DNA from: Bifidobacterium longum subsp. infantis ATCC 15697 = JCM 1222 = DSM 20088
Lineage (GTDB): Bacteria; Actinomycetota; Actinomycetes; Actinomycetales; Bifidobacteriaceae
Length of the DNA: 64,000 nucleotides
Reading direction: 5' to 3'
NCBI RefSeq assembly: GCF_000269965.1
Contig: NC_017219.1
Span: 1,364,001 to 1,428,000 of the forward strand
In this document: positions 36,451 to 44,546 of the stretch, in pieces
Layout: every line of letters starts with the position of its first letter
Numbering within the stretch: position 1 is the stretch's first letter
Translations under genes and position numbers: made by a program
The notes under the pieces: generated by a model
The model's input: only the letters and a program-made list of their open reading frames with translations
What the model was told of the DNA's origin: nothing
Databases searched by the model: none

Positions 36451-36464
36451 GCGGTCCGCTATGC
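36451..36464 (-). promoter_or_regulatory. Start-associated GCATAG motif
   Basis: GCATAG (minus, 36459-36464), spacer CGGACCGC, then ATG 36450. Confidence 0.6.
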
Positions 36465-36524
36465 GCCCGTCGGGCTGTGCCGGGCGCTTGGCGGGGCTCC
36501 ACGGGGTTTCGGACGGCCTGTCCG

Positions 36525-37076
36525 TCAGACGGGAATGGTCGTCGGGTCGATGCCGAGGTCGACGGCCGTGAGCACCATGTCTTCGAACCCGTCCGCGGCC
36601 ATGTCCGGGGCGGCGCCCATGCCGGGCGACCATTCGAGACGTCCCATGTCCAGCAGGGATTCGAACCGGCGCCGCCCGTTGAACCCGTAGGGGCGTCCGC
36701 CGGTCGAGTTCGACCCGTCGGACAACGGGGTGGGCGTCACGTGGCGCACGCCGCGACGCCGCTTGTCGTCCAGGCGTCGCATCGCGACCGCGTCCCACGC
36801 CTTGTCCGGATCGTCGCCGGGATGCGCGTCCATCCACTCCAGCCACGGGATGCCGTTCTCCAGCAGGCTTTTCGGCATCAGCCCCCGGGCGGAGAGCCAG
36901 TGCTGCGGCGAACAGTCGAGACGCCGGTTGTACGCCTCCCGCATGTCCGGCGTATGACCGTAGCGCAGGGCCGTGCGCTCCAGCCCGTCCTCCAGGCAGG
37001 CGGCGGCCATGCGCCCGCCCGCCATGCGCCCGTACAGGCGCGTGAACCAGTGTTCGAGGGATTCCAGTTGGGTCAT
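36525..37076 (-). CDS. RGV-DGSN family protein
   Basis: 183 residues from MTQLESLEHW. Around 95-135 it has DKAWDAVAMRRLDDKRRRGV...PLSDGSNSTGGRPYGF, the block shared with two other genes here. The N-terminus is helical with Cys and Trp. It may be the minimal version of the family without the tag. It lies upstream of the tagged relative (75 nt) and could share its transcript. Function unknown. Confidence 0.7.
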   Translation of the reverse strand: MTQLESLEHWFTRLYGRMAGGRMAAACLEDGLERTALRYGHTPDMREAYNRRLDCSPQHWLSARGLMPKSLLENGIPWLEWMDAHPGDDPDKAWDAVAMRRLDDKRRRGVRHVTPTPLSDGSNSTGGRPYGFNGRRRFESLLDMGRLEWSPGMGAAPDMAADGFEDMVLTAVDLGIDPTTIPV

Positions 37077-37090
37077 GCGCCGTTGCATGC
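37077..37090 (-). promoter_or_regulatory. Variant start-associated motif (GCATGC)
   Basis: GACGCATGC, 8 nt before ATG 37076. Between here and 37341 no gene or repeat could be supported; a basic frame on each strand is open but unconvincing. Confidence 0.35.
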
Positions 37091-37340
37091 GTCCCCGAGG
37101 CGCATGGTTTCAAGAAGATTCGACGCCGGGAAGCCGGCCCGGCCGGGGCATGCCGCCCGCCGTCGACCATGCGACCGCGTGCACGATATCGTATTCCGTC
37201 CCGTTCATGCGGCGCGTCGCCCACGGGCCGGAAGCGGGGGGAGGGTCTGCCGTGTGTGACATGCCCATCGGCCGGCAGGCGCGCCACGTCGCCCTCCCCT
37301 GGACGGCGGGCCGCGGAACCGGAGGCCATGCGTCGGGGAC

Positions 37341-37354
37341 GCATGCGCGCGGGC
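37341..37354 (+). promoter_or_regulatory. Variant start-associated motif (GCATGC)
   Basis: GGGACGCATGC, spacer GCGCGGGC, ATG 37355. Confidence 0.35.
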
Positions 37355-37753
37355 ATGCACGAGAACATCATCGGTTGGGAGAACCTGCCCGCAAGCCTCC
37401 TCGCCCGCATCCGGGACGGGATCGTGGCCCAACGGGACGGCGACGAATGGACGCGCTTCCGCCCCGCATTGGCCGGCAGGACCGATGCGGGCGAACCCTA
37501 CATCGTGGACTCGGACTGCGTCGACCATTGGGTCGGCGACGGCTCCGCGTTCCCCGACCCGGACACGCCATTGCCCGAGGCCGTGCGGCGCGACCCCATG
37601 CCGGGCGACCTCATCCGCCTCCACAAGACCGACGACCCGGCCATCGCCGACATCGGCCGCTATGAGGGCCGGTCGGCGATGGCCGGGTGGATGACCGACA
37701 ACGGGCCCTACTACGCGCGCGAATGGACGCTCGACAGGGTCGTCGAACAATAA
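37355..37753 (+). CDS. Hypothetical protein
   Basis: 132 residues starting MHENIIGWENL. Acidic alpha/beta protein with SDCVDHWVGDGSAFPDPDTP and a likely small domain at the end (GYDLIRLHK; YYAREWTLDRVVE). The helix LLARIRDGIVAQRDGDEW lies at the N-terminus. No known family. It is followed 26 nt later by the free-standing intein-like gene. Confidence 0.65.
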   Translation: MHENIIGWENLPASLLARIRDGIVAQRDGDEWTRFRPALAGRTDAGEPYIVDSDCVDHWVGDGSAFPDPDTPLPEAVRRDPMPGDLIRLHKTDDPAIADIGRYEGRSAMAGWMTDNGPYYAREWTLDRVVEQ

Positions 37754-37765
37754 GGGTCGCGTTTC

Positions 37766-37779
37766 GCATACGACGGCGT
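37766..37779 (+). promoter_or_regulatory. Start-associated GCATAC motif
   Basis: CGCATACGACGGCGTATG: GCATAC at 37766-37771 with an 8-nt gap to ATG 37780. Confidence 0.6.
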
Positions 37780-38835
37780 ATGCGAAACGAAACGGACAAA
37801 CCATTCTCATGGTTCGCGGACGATATGCCGGTATTGACGGGAAAGGGCTTCATGCCCATCGAATCGGTGGGCATCGGCGATCTGGTCCTCACCGGGTCGG
37901 ATGGTTGGAAGCCGGTTCTTGAGACCATGACCGAAAAACGGGATGATGCCATTATCCTGCACGGGCAGGGTTCTAATGGGATAATCTGCGCGCCGGAAAG
38001 CATGTTTATGGCGGGACACCGTTTCCAGGGCCCCTGGGACAACGCAAACCGCACCTACCCCACCCTGTTCGAAAAGGACGGCTGGCGGTCTGCTTCGAAC
38101 ATGGATGCTCACATGTGGCTTAACGTCGGCCGGATCCCGGAATTGCCCATCCCGTCATTGGAGAACGTCGTGTTCGACGAGGAGTTCTTCTATTTCGTGG
38201 GCCGTTTCCTCGGCGATGGTTGGGTGTGGGAATCACGGGATGGAAGCACCAACCAGCAGGTGGGCGTCTGCTGCGGGTTCAGGGATGTCGAATCCCTGAT
38301 GCCCCACATGAAGGCGCTGGGCTGGAAGTTCAGCGAACAGGACCAGAGGACCGGCCACTACTGGCGTTGCTACGACAAAACGAAATTCCACTGGTTCGAG
38401 GACAATTTCGGCCGGGGAGCCATCAACAAGCATCTGCCCGGCTGGACGTTCGGCATGAAAAAGGAATGGCGGCAGGCCCTGTTACAGGGGTACTGGGAGT
38501 CGGACGGCAACCCGATCCGGAACGGCATGCACGCGACCTCGATCAGCCGAAAACTCATACTCGGAATCAAGACCCTGGAGGCTGGACTCGGGCGCGCATC
38601 CAGTATTTCCAGCCATGAACCCAACAGAGTGTGCCTCATCGAGGGACGCAGGGTCAACGAACGAACCAATTATCTGATCAACACGTATGACCGGATCCGC
38701 AAATCCATCATCTGCGACCGAGGCTATTGGGCTCACATGCGCAAACGCGAGGATATGAGGGAAACCATCACCATGCATGCGCTGACCCTCGAAGCCGACT
38801 CGTACATGGTGGACGGGATTCTCGTCAGGGCATGA
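37780..38835 (+). CDS. Free-standing intein-like (Hint plus LAGLIDADG) endonuclease
   Basis: 351 residues. The N-terminus is an intein block A/B region without the nucleophile: DMPVLTGKGFMPIESVGIGD, then ICAPESMFMAGHR at the block-B position. Two LAGLIDADG motifs follow: FYFVGRFLGDGWV (~130-142) and LLQGYWESDGNP (~235-246). The C-terminus LEADSYMVDGILVRA resembles intein blocks F/G, where the usual final His-Asn is missing and the reading frame stops. So no host protein flanks it and splicing residues are gone. It has its own start motif. Likely a homing endonuclease derived from an intein. Lower GC than its neighbours suggests independent origin. Confidence 0.85.
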   Translation: MRNETDKPFSWFADDMPVLTGKGFMPIESVGIGDLVLTGSDGWKPVLETMTEKRDDAIILHGQGSNGIICAPESMFMAGHRFQGPWDNANRTYPTLFEKDGWRSASNMDAHMWLNVGRIPELPIPSLENVVFDEEFFYFVGRFLGDGWVWESRDGSTNQQVGVCCGFRDVESLMPHMKALGWKFSEQDQRTGHYWRCYDKTKFHWFEDNFGRGAINKHLPGWTFGMKKEWRQALLQGYWESDGNPIRNGMHATSISRKLILGIKTLEAGLGRASSISSHEPNRVCLIEGRRVNERTNYLINTYDRIRKSIICDRGYWAHMRKREDMRETITMHALTLEADSYMVDGILVRA

Positions 38836-38845
38836 TGCGGGGAAC

Positions 38846-38859
38846 GCATACAGTCATGT
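38846..38859 (+). promoter_or_regulatory. Start-associated GCATAC motif
   Basis: AACGCATAC, 8 nt to ATG 38860; an out-of-frame ATG lies at 38855. Confidence 0.6.
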
Positions 38860-41502
38860 ATGCAGAACAATTCTGAACACAACGGTCTCATCGGCAGCCT
38901 CTTCTCCGGATACGGGGGATTGGATCTCGGCGTCGACATGGCGTTGGGCGGCGGCATGCGCGTCGCCTACACGAGCGACATCGAACCCGGCCCCTGCGCC
39001 ATCGAGTCATATCACGCGCACGGCGACGACTGCCCGAACCTGGGCGACATCACCGGAATCGACTTCGAGAAGTTGCCCGATACGGACGTGGTCGTCGGCG
39101 GGTCGCCCTGCCAGTCCCTGTCTCTTGCGGGTCTGCGCGCGGGCATGCATGAGGGCACCCGGTCGGGATTGTGGAGCTATCAGGCGGATATTCTGAAGGC
39201 TTCGAAGAGTCCCCTATTGCTATGGGAAAACGTCCAGGGTGCGTTGACCGCCACGGCCTCCAGCCGCGAGGATCTGGCGGAGGCGGACCGGCGTGCGAAG
39301 GCTTTGGGGAAGGCGGGCCTGTGCGCGTGCGTGACGCCCTCCGTCGACCCGCCGGACGGTTTCACGCCGCCCGACCCGGATGCGGAGGGGGCGAAGCCTT
39401 TGGCGACCGTCCTGCGCGATTATCTGGAAGCCGATCCGGAGAAGTGCGCGGCCGTCGTCTGCAAGGCGTGCGGCCGGCATGTGTTCGAAATCAACGGCGA
39501 CACGGTGCTGGCGGATGGCGAGCGATTGGACGGCGTGCATACGGCGCCCACGATCCGCGCGTTGGGCCGTGTGCTGGGCGATCTGGCGAACCTGGGTTAT
39601 GACGCGGTGTGGCGAGGTCTTGAGGCCGCCGACATCGGGGCCCCTCACCATAGGCTGCGCATCTTCGTGACCGCCTGGCCGCGCGACCCGTCCACGGCGC
39701 GCGAGCCGTCGAATGCCCGGCTGAGGCGTCTCGCCCAACTGCCGCCCATGAGGCCGAAGGGCCGCGCCTGGGCCGTATGGGATGCGGACAGGGACGTGTG
39801 GACGACAGGGGAGCCGGATTTGTTCGGCGATGTGGACGTGTATATGGACGCGTGGCCGAAATCGGGCGTCATGGCGGCGGGCCGCGTGTATATGGTGCCC
39901 GGATCGTGGCTTACGGTCCCCGTGCCAGCGGCCGGATCGGCTTTGGTGACGCCGAAGGCGACGGACGGCGCGAAGGGCGGGCCGAACCAGTCATACGGGA
40001 ACGGGGATGCGCCGCTGCCCGCGCAGGCGGCCATGCTGCCGACCATCAAGGCGGGGGATGCGGGGCATACGGGGCCGAACCAGCGGTTCGGGGCCGGCAA
40101 CCCGAGCCTGGCGGCCTCGGTCGCGGGAATCGGCGTCCTTCCGACCCCGGCGGATGGGTTCCTGTACACGCCGAAGCAGTCGGACGGGGTGTTCGCCGCC
40201 CCGGCCACGTCGGGCCGCCCGTTGGACAGGAGCACGTTCCTGTCCACGCAGGTGCGGCTCATGGACCTGCCGGGACGCATGGACCCGGAGAAGGTCAGGG
40301 AGCATGATTCGAGGCTGCCGACCCAGATCGACCAGGCATCGTTCGCCTTGAGGCCGTCTGACGCATACCCGTGGTCATGGACTGATGACGACCTGTGGCT
40401 GCTGACGCCGACGGTGATGGACGCGACCCGGAATACGGTGCGCGGCTGTTGGAGGCCGGGGGAGAACTGGCGTGGCGTCTCGTTGAACAACGCGATCATG
40501 GACGCGGGCGAGGTGATCGCGGCGGGAACGCGTACGATCCACCTGTCCGACGAGGTCACCTGCCTGCCGACGCCCACGTCGAACGAGTGGAACGGGGGCA
40601 CGATGAGGCCCGCACGCCGGGCCGTCATGGGGCATGCGGTCACGTGCGCCGACTGGGCGAAGAAGAGCGACGACATCCGCCTGTTCCCCACGCCGAACTG
40701 CATGGATGCGATCATGCCCCGGTCTTCGACCGGCAATCTGAGGGAGGATGTGATGATGAGGAATGTGACCGTGCTGTCCACGCCGACGAGCAGAGGCGGG
40801 AAGGGCAGCAACCAGAGGAACAGTGAGGACTGCATGCCCGTGGCCGCCGACAACATGAGCATCACCGTCCCCGGCCCCTATCATGGCGGCCTGTGGGGGT
40901 TGGACGACGGCAGGGGCGTGCGCTTCGGCCGGTTCACCGCGGCGATCCGCCGTTGGGAGCGGGTGTCCGGCCGTCCCGCCCCCTGTCCCACGCAGGCGAC
41001 CGGCGGCCTGCGCCGCTGGATCGGGGCGAACGCCGCCGACCCCACACTGTTCGAACCGTACTGGCTCGCCCGCCACGCCCCGTTCGACGCGCATCCGAAA
41101 GCCCGGCTGGACCAGCCGATACGCGACCGCATGCTCGCCCGCTGGCGTGAAACCGACCGGGGGATGAGCCTCATCGACCCCATGTTCTGGCCCGGCTGCA
41201 AGGACATGGACCCGGACATCCCGATCCCCGCGACCCGCCTGCCCGACAAAAGCGTGCTCGATTATTGGAAGACCCGGTCCGTGGGCTCCCGGTTCCCGTC
41301 GGCCTCCCACCTATCCCCGAGGTTCGTGGAATGGATGATGGGTCTGGAGGACGGCTGGGTCACGAATCCGGCGATCTGGCGGCATGTGGACGGCAATCAC
41401 AGGAACCTCCAACTGCGCGCCCTGGGCAACGGGGTCGTGCCCCCGCAGGCCGCCATGGCGGTCGACTGGGCGCTCCGCGTACGCGAAAGGCTCGCCGTTT
41501 GA
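38860..41502 (+). CDS. Large DNA cytosine-5 methyltransferase
   Basis: 880 residues, about twice a normal C5 enzyme. Motif I SLFSGYGGLDLG (~13-24), motif IV GGSPCQSLSLAG with catalytic C84, motif VI ENVQGAL with E123, motif VIII HHRLRIFV (~264-271), and motif X ALGNGVVPPQAAM near 856-868. A zinc-like pair VCKACGRH lies in an early insert. The long middle repeats phrases of the type LPTPxxxD or LLTPTVMDA, seen in phage C5 enzymes. Ends by overlapping the TTG start of the next gene. The host restriction partner is not present. Confidence 0.9.
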   Translation: MQNNSEHNGLIGSLFSGYGGLDLGVDMALGGGMRVAYTSDIEPGPCAIESYHAHGDDCPNLGDITGIDFEKLPDTDVVVGGSPCQSLSLAGLRAGMHEGTRSGLWSYQADILKASKSPLLLWENVQGALTATASSREDLAEADRRAKALGKAGLCACVTPSVDPPDGFTPPDPDAEGAKPLATVLRDYLEADPEKCAAVVCKACGRHVFEINGDTVLADGERLDGVHTAPTIRALGRVLGDLANLGYDAVWRGLEAADIGAPHHRLRIFVTAWPRDPSTAREPSNARLRRLAQLPPMRPKGRAWAVWDADRDVWTTGEPDLFGDVDVYMDAWPKSGVMAAGRVYMVPGSWLTVPVPAAGSALVTPKATDGAKGGPNQSYGNGDAPLPAQAAMLPTIKAGDAGHTGPNQRFGAGNPSLAASVAGIGVLPTPADGFLYTPKQSDGVFAAPATSGRPLDRSTFLSTQVRLMDLPGRMDPEKVREHDSRLPTQIDQASFALRPSDAYPWSWTDDDLWLLTPTVMDATRNTVRGCWRPGENWRGVSLNNAIMDAGEVIAAGTRTIHLSDEVTCLPTPTSNEWNGGTMRPARRAVMGHAVTCADWAKKSDDIRLFPTPNCMDAIMPRSSTGNLREDVMMRNVTVLSTPTSRGGKGSNQRNSEDCMPVAADNMSITVPGPYHGGLWGLDDGRGVRFGRFTAAIRRWERVSGRPAPCPTQATGGLRRWIGANAADPTLFEPYWLARHAPFDAHPKARLDQPIRDRMLARWRETDRGMSLIDPMFWPGCKDMDPDIPIPATRLPDKSVLDYWKTRSVGSRFPSASHLSPRFVEWMMGLEDGWVTNPAIWRHVDGNHRNLQLRALGNGVVPPQAAMAVDWALRVRERLAV

Positions 41503-42416
41503 CGCCCGTCAACGTCTGGGCGTGGACGCTCCTGGGCGTCGCCGTCCGCCCGGCCATACCCGCGTCCATGCGCCGGATCGGTCTGATCCGGTCCGGCGCA
41601 TGGATGGGACGGCACGGTCTCGTCCACGTATCCGCGTGCGCGGCAATCCTCGCCTGGCTGCTGGGCGCGGACGTGTGGGGGATGCGGCTCGCCTGCCTGA
41701 CGATCGGCGTCGCCGTCGGCGGCCGGCTCCCGTCCCCGCCGCATGCGTCCGGACGTCCGGATCGTGACGGGACGGGCGCGAGGAACCTGCCTGGCCGCGT
41801 ATCATACGGGCCCATGGAAGACGACGAGATCGAAGTGAGGCCGTTCCTCAAAGACAACGGGCCGTTCGCGGGCATGCCCTCCCGTTTCCTCGGCAGGGGG
41901 TGGAAACGGGTTCCGGACGGGCGCGGACTGCCGGAACGGTCCACGGTCCTTCGTCGGATGGGCCTTGTGTTCGTGGTCGGCCGGGTCACCGGACTGTTCG
42001 CCTGCATCGGTTACGGCCGGCCCGCCGAACATCCGGCGATACGCATGATGGCGACCCGTATCCTGCCGTATCCGGATTGGACGTGCCGGACGAGGGGCGC
42101 GGATCCCGGCATGTTCGCTGACGCGTGCATGCTGCGCTACGGGGCCGACGTGCTGACCCGCCTGTCCCGTGACGCATGCGCCAACGCCCATCCGCGTCTG
42201 GCGTGCCTGGTCATGCGATGCCGTTGCGCCCCGATCCGCCGGGCGTTGGCGCATGCGGATCGTTTCAACCCGCTGATCGGGGCGAACGGCTGGGGCGAGG
42301 ACATCGGGCTCGCCTGCGAACTGTATGACGCGACGCTGCGCGAATACGGGCCCGTCGGGGCGGTGCGGCGCCTGGCCGATCTGATAGGAGGGTTCCGCAG
42401 GACGGTGCGCGGCTGA
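41499..42416 (+). CDS. Membrane/hypothetical protein with possible internal start
   Basis: 305 residues from the TTG that overlaps the methyltransferase stop (TTTGA). The first ~100 residues are hydrophobic (VWAWTLLGVAVRPAIP; ACAAILAWLLGADVWGMRLACLTIGVAVG). The rest is soluble, with many Cys (CRTRGADPG, CLVMRCRCAP) and a helical end. At 41802-41813 TCATAC followed by GGGCCC precedes ATG 41814 in the same frame, so a shorter 200-residue protein (MEDDEIEVRPFLKD) may be made separately. Function unknown. Confidence 0.55.
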   Translation: MTPVNVWAWTLLGVAVRPAIPASMRRIGLIRSGAWMGRHGLVHVSACAAILAWLLGADVWGMRLACLTIGVAVGGRLPSPPHASGRPDRDGTGARNLPGRVSYGPMEDDEIEVRPFLKDNGPFAGMPSRFLGRGWKRVPDGRGLPERSTVLRRMGLVFVVGRVTGLFACIGYGRPAEHPAIRMMATRILPYPDWTCRTRGADPGMFADACMLRYGADVLTRLSRDACANAHPRLACLVMRCRCAPIRRALAHADRFNPLIGANGWGEDIGLACELYDATLREYGPVGAVRRLADLIGGFRRTVRG

Positions 42417-42567
42417 TCCCGGCCATCCTATCGAAGCGTGCCGGGCCCGTCGCCATCCAAGCCCGGCACCCGCATCCCGGCGGCGTCACGTCTTGAGAGG
42501 GGATCGGGATGCGGGGCGAAACGGTCCGGACGGCTGCATGCCCGCATCCCCTTGATCCCGTTTGTTT

Positions 42568-43263
42568 TCAGTCGTCGAGCGTGCGGATCGCGTTCTTCAG
42601 GGTCTCCCGGATCGCGTCCACCGTCTCCCTGGCCCGTCGTTCGCGTTCCCCCGCCCGTCGTTCGCGTTCCGCGGTCGCGGCCTGCGCGTCCTTGCGCCGC
42701 GTTTCGATGTCGGCGAGGGCCTTCGCGTGCTCCTTCTTCGACGCGTCGCGTTGCTCGGCGAGGTCGGCCATCGCCTTGTCATGCTCCCTCTTGTGTTCCT
42801 CGGCGAGCCCGTCGGCGGTCTGCTTCGCGGATTCGACGATGTCCCCGGCCTTCGCGTTCGCCTCGTCGAGGATGCCTTTTGCCTGCGCCCGCGCCTCCGC
42901 GATCGTGTCGCGCGCCGTGTTCCTCGCGTTGTCGACGAGATCCTGCGCGGCCTTGCCGGCCGCCTCGAACGGGCTTTCCGCCCGGTGGCGCAGTTCGTCG
43001 CGTTCCCGGCAGGCGGCCTCCAATTGGGCGGTCAGCCGCGTGTTCAGGTTCCTCAGGTTGTCGGCGATCGCGATCTGCCGGGCGAGGCTGCGCCGGTATC
43101 CGGCCGTCCTCTCCTCGTACTGGTCGACCAGACGGTCCACATCCTCCGTCCGGTATCCGCCGAACGCGACGGTCGCGATTTCGGGGCGCGTGTTCTCCTG
43201 CGGCGCGTACGACTGGGGTTCGTATGATTCGGTGAGCTGGGCTCCCGGCTCCTGGTCGGTCAT
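42568..43263 (-). CDS. DivIVA-like coiled-coil protein
   Basis: 231 residues. The N-terminal region contains VAFGGYRTEDVDRLVDQYEE (~31-50), the DivIVA-family phrase that binds curved membrane. It is followed by an almost uninterrupted coiled coil of Ala, Glu, Arg and Lys (KAAQDLVDNARNTARDT; KREHDKAMADLAEQRDA) to the end. DivIVA/Wag31 proteins mark poles and septa in Actinobacteria. An element-encoded one could position conjugation machinery or plasmid at the pole; that is inference. Ribosome site GGAAAGGAAACC; leader of 56 nt after a GCATAC. Confidence 0.75.
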   Translation of the reverse strand: MTDQEPGAQLTESYEPQSYAPQENTRPEIATVAFGGYRTEDVDRLVDQYEERTAGYRRSLARQIAIADNLRNLNTRLTAQLEAACRERDELRHRAESPFEAAGKAAQDLVDNARNTARDTIAEARAQAKGILDEANAKAGDIVESAKQTADGLAEEHKREHDKAMADLAEQRDASKKEHAKALADIETRRKDAQAATAERERRAGERERRARETVDAIRETLKNAIRTLDD

Positions 43264-43319
43264 GACGGTTTCCTTTCCTTGCGGGTGCGGGGACGGGCGT
43301 CCCCTGCTGCATGCCTCCC

Positions 43320-43351
43320 GTATGCGTTCCGGACGGACGCATACGGGAGGC
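43320..43351. promoter_or_regulatory. Divergent start-associated motifs in a short palindrome
   Basis: GTATGCGTTCC/GGACGGACGCATAC: minus GCATAC at 43320-43325 and plus GCATAC at 43339-43344, the latter 7 nt before ATG 43352. Confidence 0.6.
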
Positions 43352-43696
43352 ATGACCCCGATCGCCATCCTGTTCTGGCCGGCCGCGGGAATCCTGCTGC
43401 GCCGGCTCGTCCCCGCCATGCTCCTGGACGCGGGCCGGGAACGGTGGGCGCGGGCGGCGGGCCCCGGCCCATGGCCCGCGCGTCTCGCCCTGTTCGCCGC
43501 CGTGCTCGCCCCGTTCGCCGCCGGCGGCGTGTGGGCGCCGCGCCTCATGCTCCTGGCCGTCGGCTACGCGGCCGGCTGGGATGCCATCCCCCGTCCGCAT
43601 CACGCTCCTCGGATACTTCGGGCAGGTTTCGGGAAAGAAGGCCTTCATAATCGAAGCGTTCCTCTTCCATCAATTCGCCGAATTGGTCGGAGGTGA
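43352..43696 (+). CDS. Small membrane protein, C-terminus probably altered
   Basis: 114 residues. Hydrophobic helices at 3-17 (PIAILFWPAAGILLR) and 45-75 (ARLALFAAVLAPFAAGG; LMLLAVGYAAGW). The last ~35 residues (PHHAPRILRAGFGKEGLHNRS) differ in composition and lie in lower-GC DNA that continues into the toxin-antitoxin region, so the original C-terminus was probably replaced when that block was inserted at about 43590-43620. Function unknown. Confidence 0.5.
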   Translation: MTPIAILFWPAAGILLRRLVPAMLLDAGRERWARAAGPGPWPARLALFAAVLAPFAAGGVWAPRLMLLAVGYAAGWDAIPRPHHAPRILRAGFGKEGLHNRSVPLPSIRRIGRR

Positions 43697-43740
43697 AGCA
43701 TGGACTGAATACGTCATTAGAAAGGAGGGAAATCAAGGAT

Positions 43741-43908
43741 ATGAGCATACCGGTTCTTGACAAAACCCTAGAGTCAGAAAGCATTACGGAAGACCAGCTC
43801 ATGCGGATGATGGAAAATGCTATGCGCAATAGTCTGGAACATGGAATCGATCCGCGTGACGACGATTTGATTCCCGCCGAGGAATCCTTCAAGGGACTGT
43901 TTTTCTGA
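43741..43908 (+). CDS. Antitoxin-like partner of a PIN toxin
   Basis: 55 residues from MSIPVLDKTLES, ribosome site GAAAGGAGGG (13-20 nt upstream). Acidic, with a helix (EDQLMRMMENAMRNSLEHG) and a C-terminal peptide IPAEESFKGLFF that fits toxin-wrapping tails. Local GC is visibly lower than in flanking genes. It is followed by the PIN gene fragment. The assignment depends on that partner; the antitoxin family is not recognised. Confidence 0.55.
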   Translation: MSIPVLDKTLESESITEDQLMRMMENAMRNSLEHGIDPRDDDLIPAEESFKGLFF

Positions 43909-43917
43909 CATTTGGAT

Positions 43918-44127
43918 ATGGCACAGGGGCTTACCGTCGTTTTTGACTGTAATATATACGTAACTGCAGCGCAGGCAATAGGCTATTCAGGTTCCTTGGC
44001 TGATCTTGAACACATTGCACCTACACTCCCGTTTTATCGGCGTAAACGTGCTGAATCCCTGTTGTGGGCGCTAAAAGGCGGGGCGGGACCTGTCAAATTC
44101 CACGTCGGATGGAGCAATCACATACGG
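43918..44127 (+). pseudogene. PIN-domain toxin truncated by IS607-type DNA
   Basis: Begins MAQGLTVVFDCNIYVTAAQA with the first PIN-domain Asp in VVFDCN, continues LEHIAPTLPFYRRKRAESLL and reaches FHVGWSNHI, the position where many actinobacterial PIN proteins have W.S.HI before their second acidic cluster. At this point the reading enters the resolvase frame. The catalytic half is absent, and the rest is not seen beyond 45.9 kb. Broken by an insertion or deletion. Confidence 0.6.
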
Positions 44128-44546
44128 TGTGTTACGCGCGTGTCAGCTCGTCTGACCAGAAGGACGATTTGACACGTCAGGCCGACCGGTTGAAGGCGTT
44201 CGCCCTTGGCATGGGCGTCGAGAAGCCCGAGGTGGTCACGGAGACGGGTTCCGGCATGAACGACAAACGACGCAAGCTCAACCGGCTGTTATCCGACCCG
44301 ACCGTCGGCACGCTGATCGTGGAGCATCGCGACCGGCTCGCCCGTATGAACATGGGACTGGTGGAGAGCGCGTTGAAGGCGCAGGGACGCCGAATCATCG
44401 TGGTGGATGACACGGAGCCGGACGACGATCTGGTGCGCGACATGACCGAGGTGCTGACCTCGTTCTGCGCGAGACTGTACGGGCGTCGTGCCGCCAAGCA
44501 CCGTGCGGAGAAGGCGTTGGAGGCGATGCGCGATGAGCGCGTATGA
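44109..44546 (+). CDS. tnpA: IS607-type serine recombinase TnpA, 5' truncated
   Basis: About 145 residues from the first ATG in frame, but the homologous part starts at VCYARVSSSDQKDDLTRQ. This is the serine-recombinase core with catalytic Ser in ARVSS and the Arg-rich EHRDRLAR. IS607 TnpA normally has a ~60-residue MerR-like helix-turn-helix before this point. It is missing, and the sequence upstream is the PIN toxin. So the protein is probably inactive. The end overlaps tnpB by 14 nt, as usual in IS607. Confidence 0.8.
   Translation: MEQSHTVCYARVSSSDQKDDLTRQADRLKAFALGMGVEKPEVVTETGSGMNDKRRKLNRLLSDPTVGTLIVEHRDRLARMNMGLVESALKAQGRRIIVVDDTEPDDDLVRDMTEVLTSFCARLYGRRAAKHRAEKALEAMRDERV

Noticed and set aside
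37091..37340. Small genes in the gap between 37076 and 37355
   Set aside because: Frames on both strands are basic and Gly/Arg-rich with no start motif or ribosome site; not supportable.
42417..42567. Terminator after 42416
   Set aside because: GCCGGGCCCG and AAGCCCGGC pair weakly with an imperfect stem and no T-run; left out as a feature.
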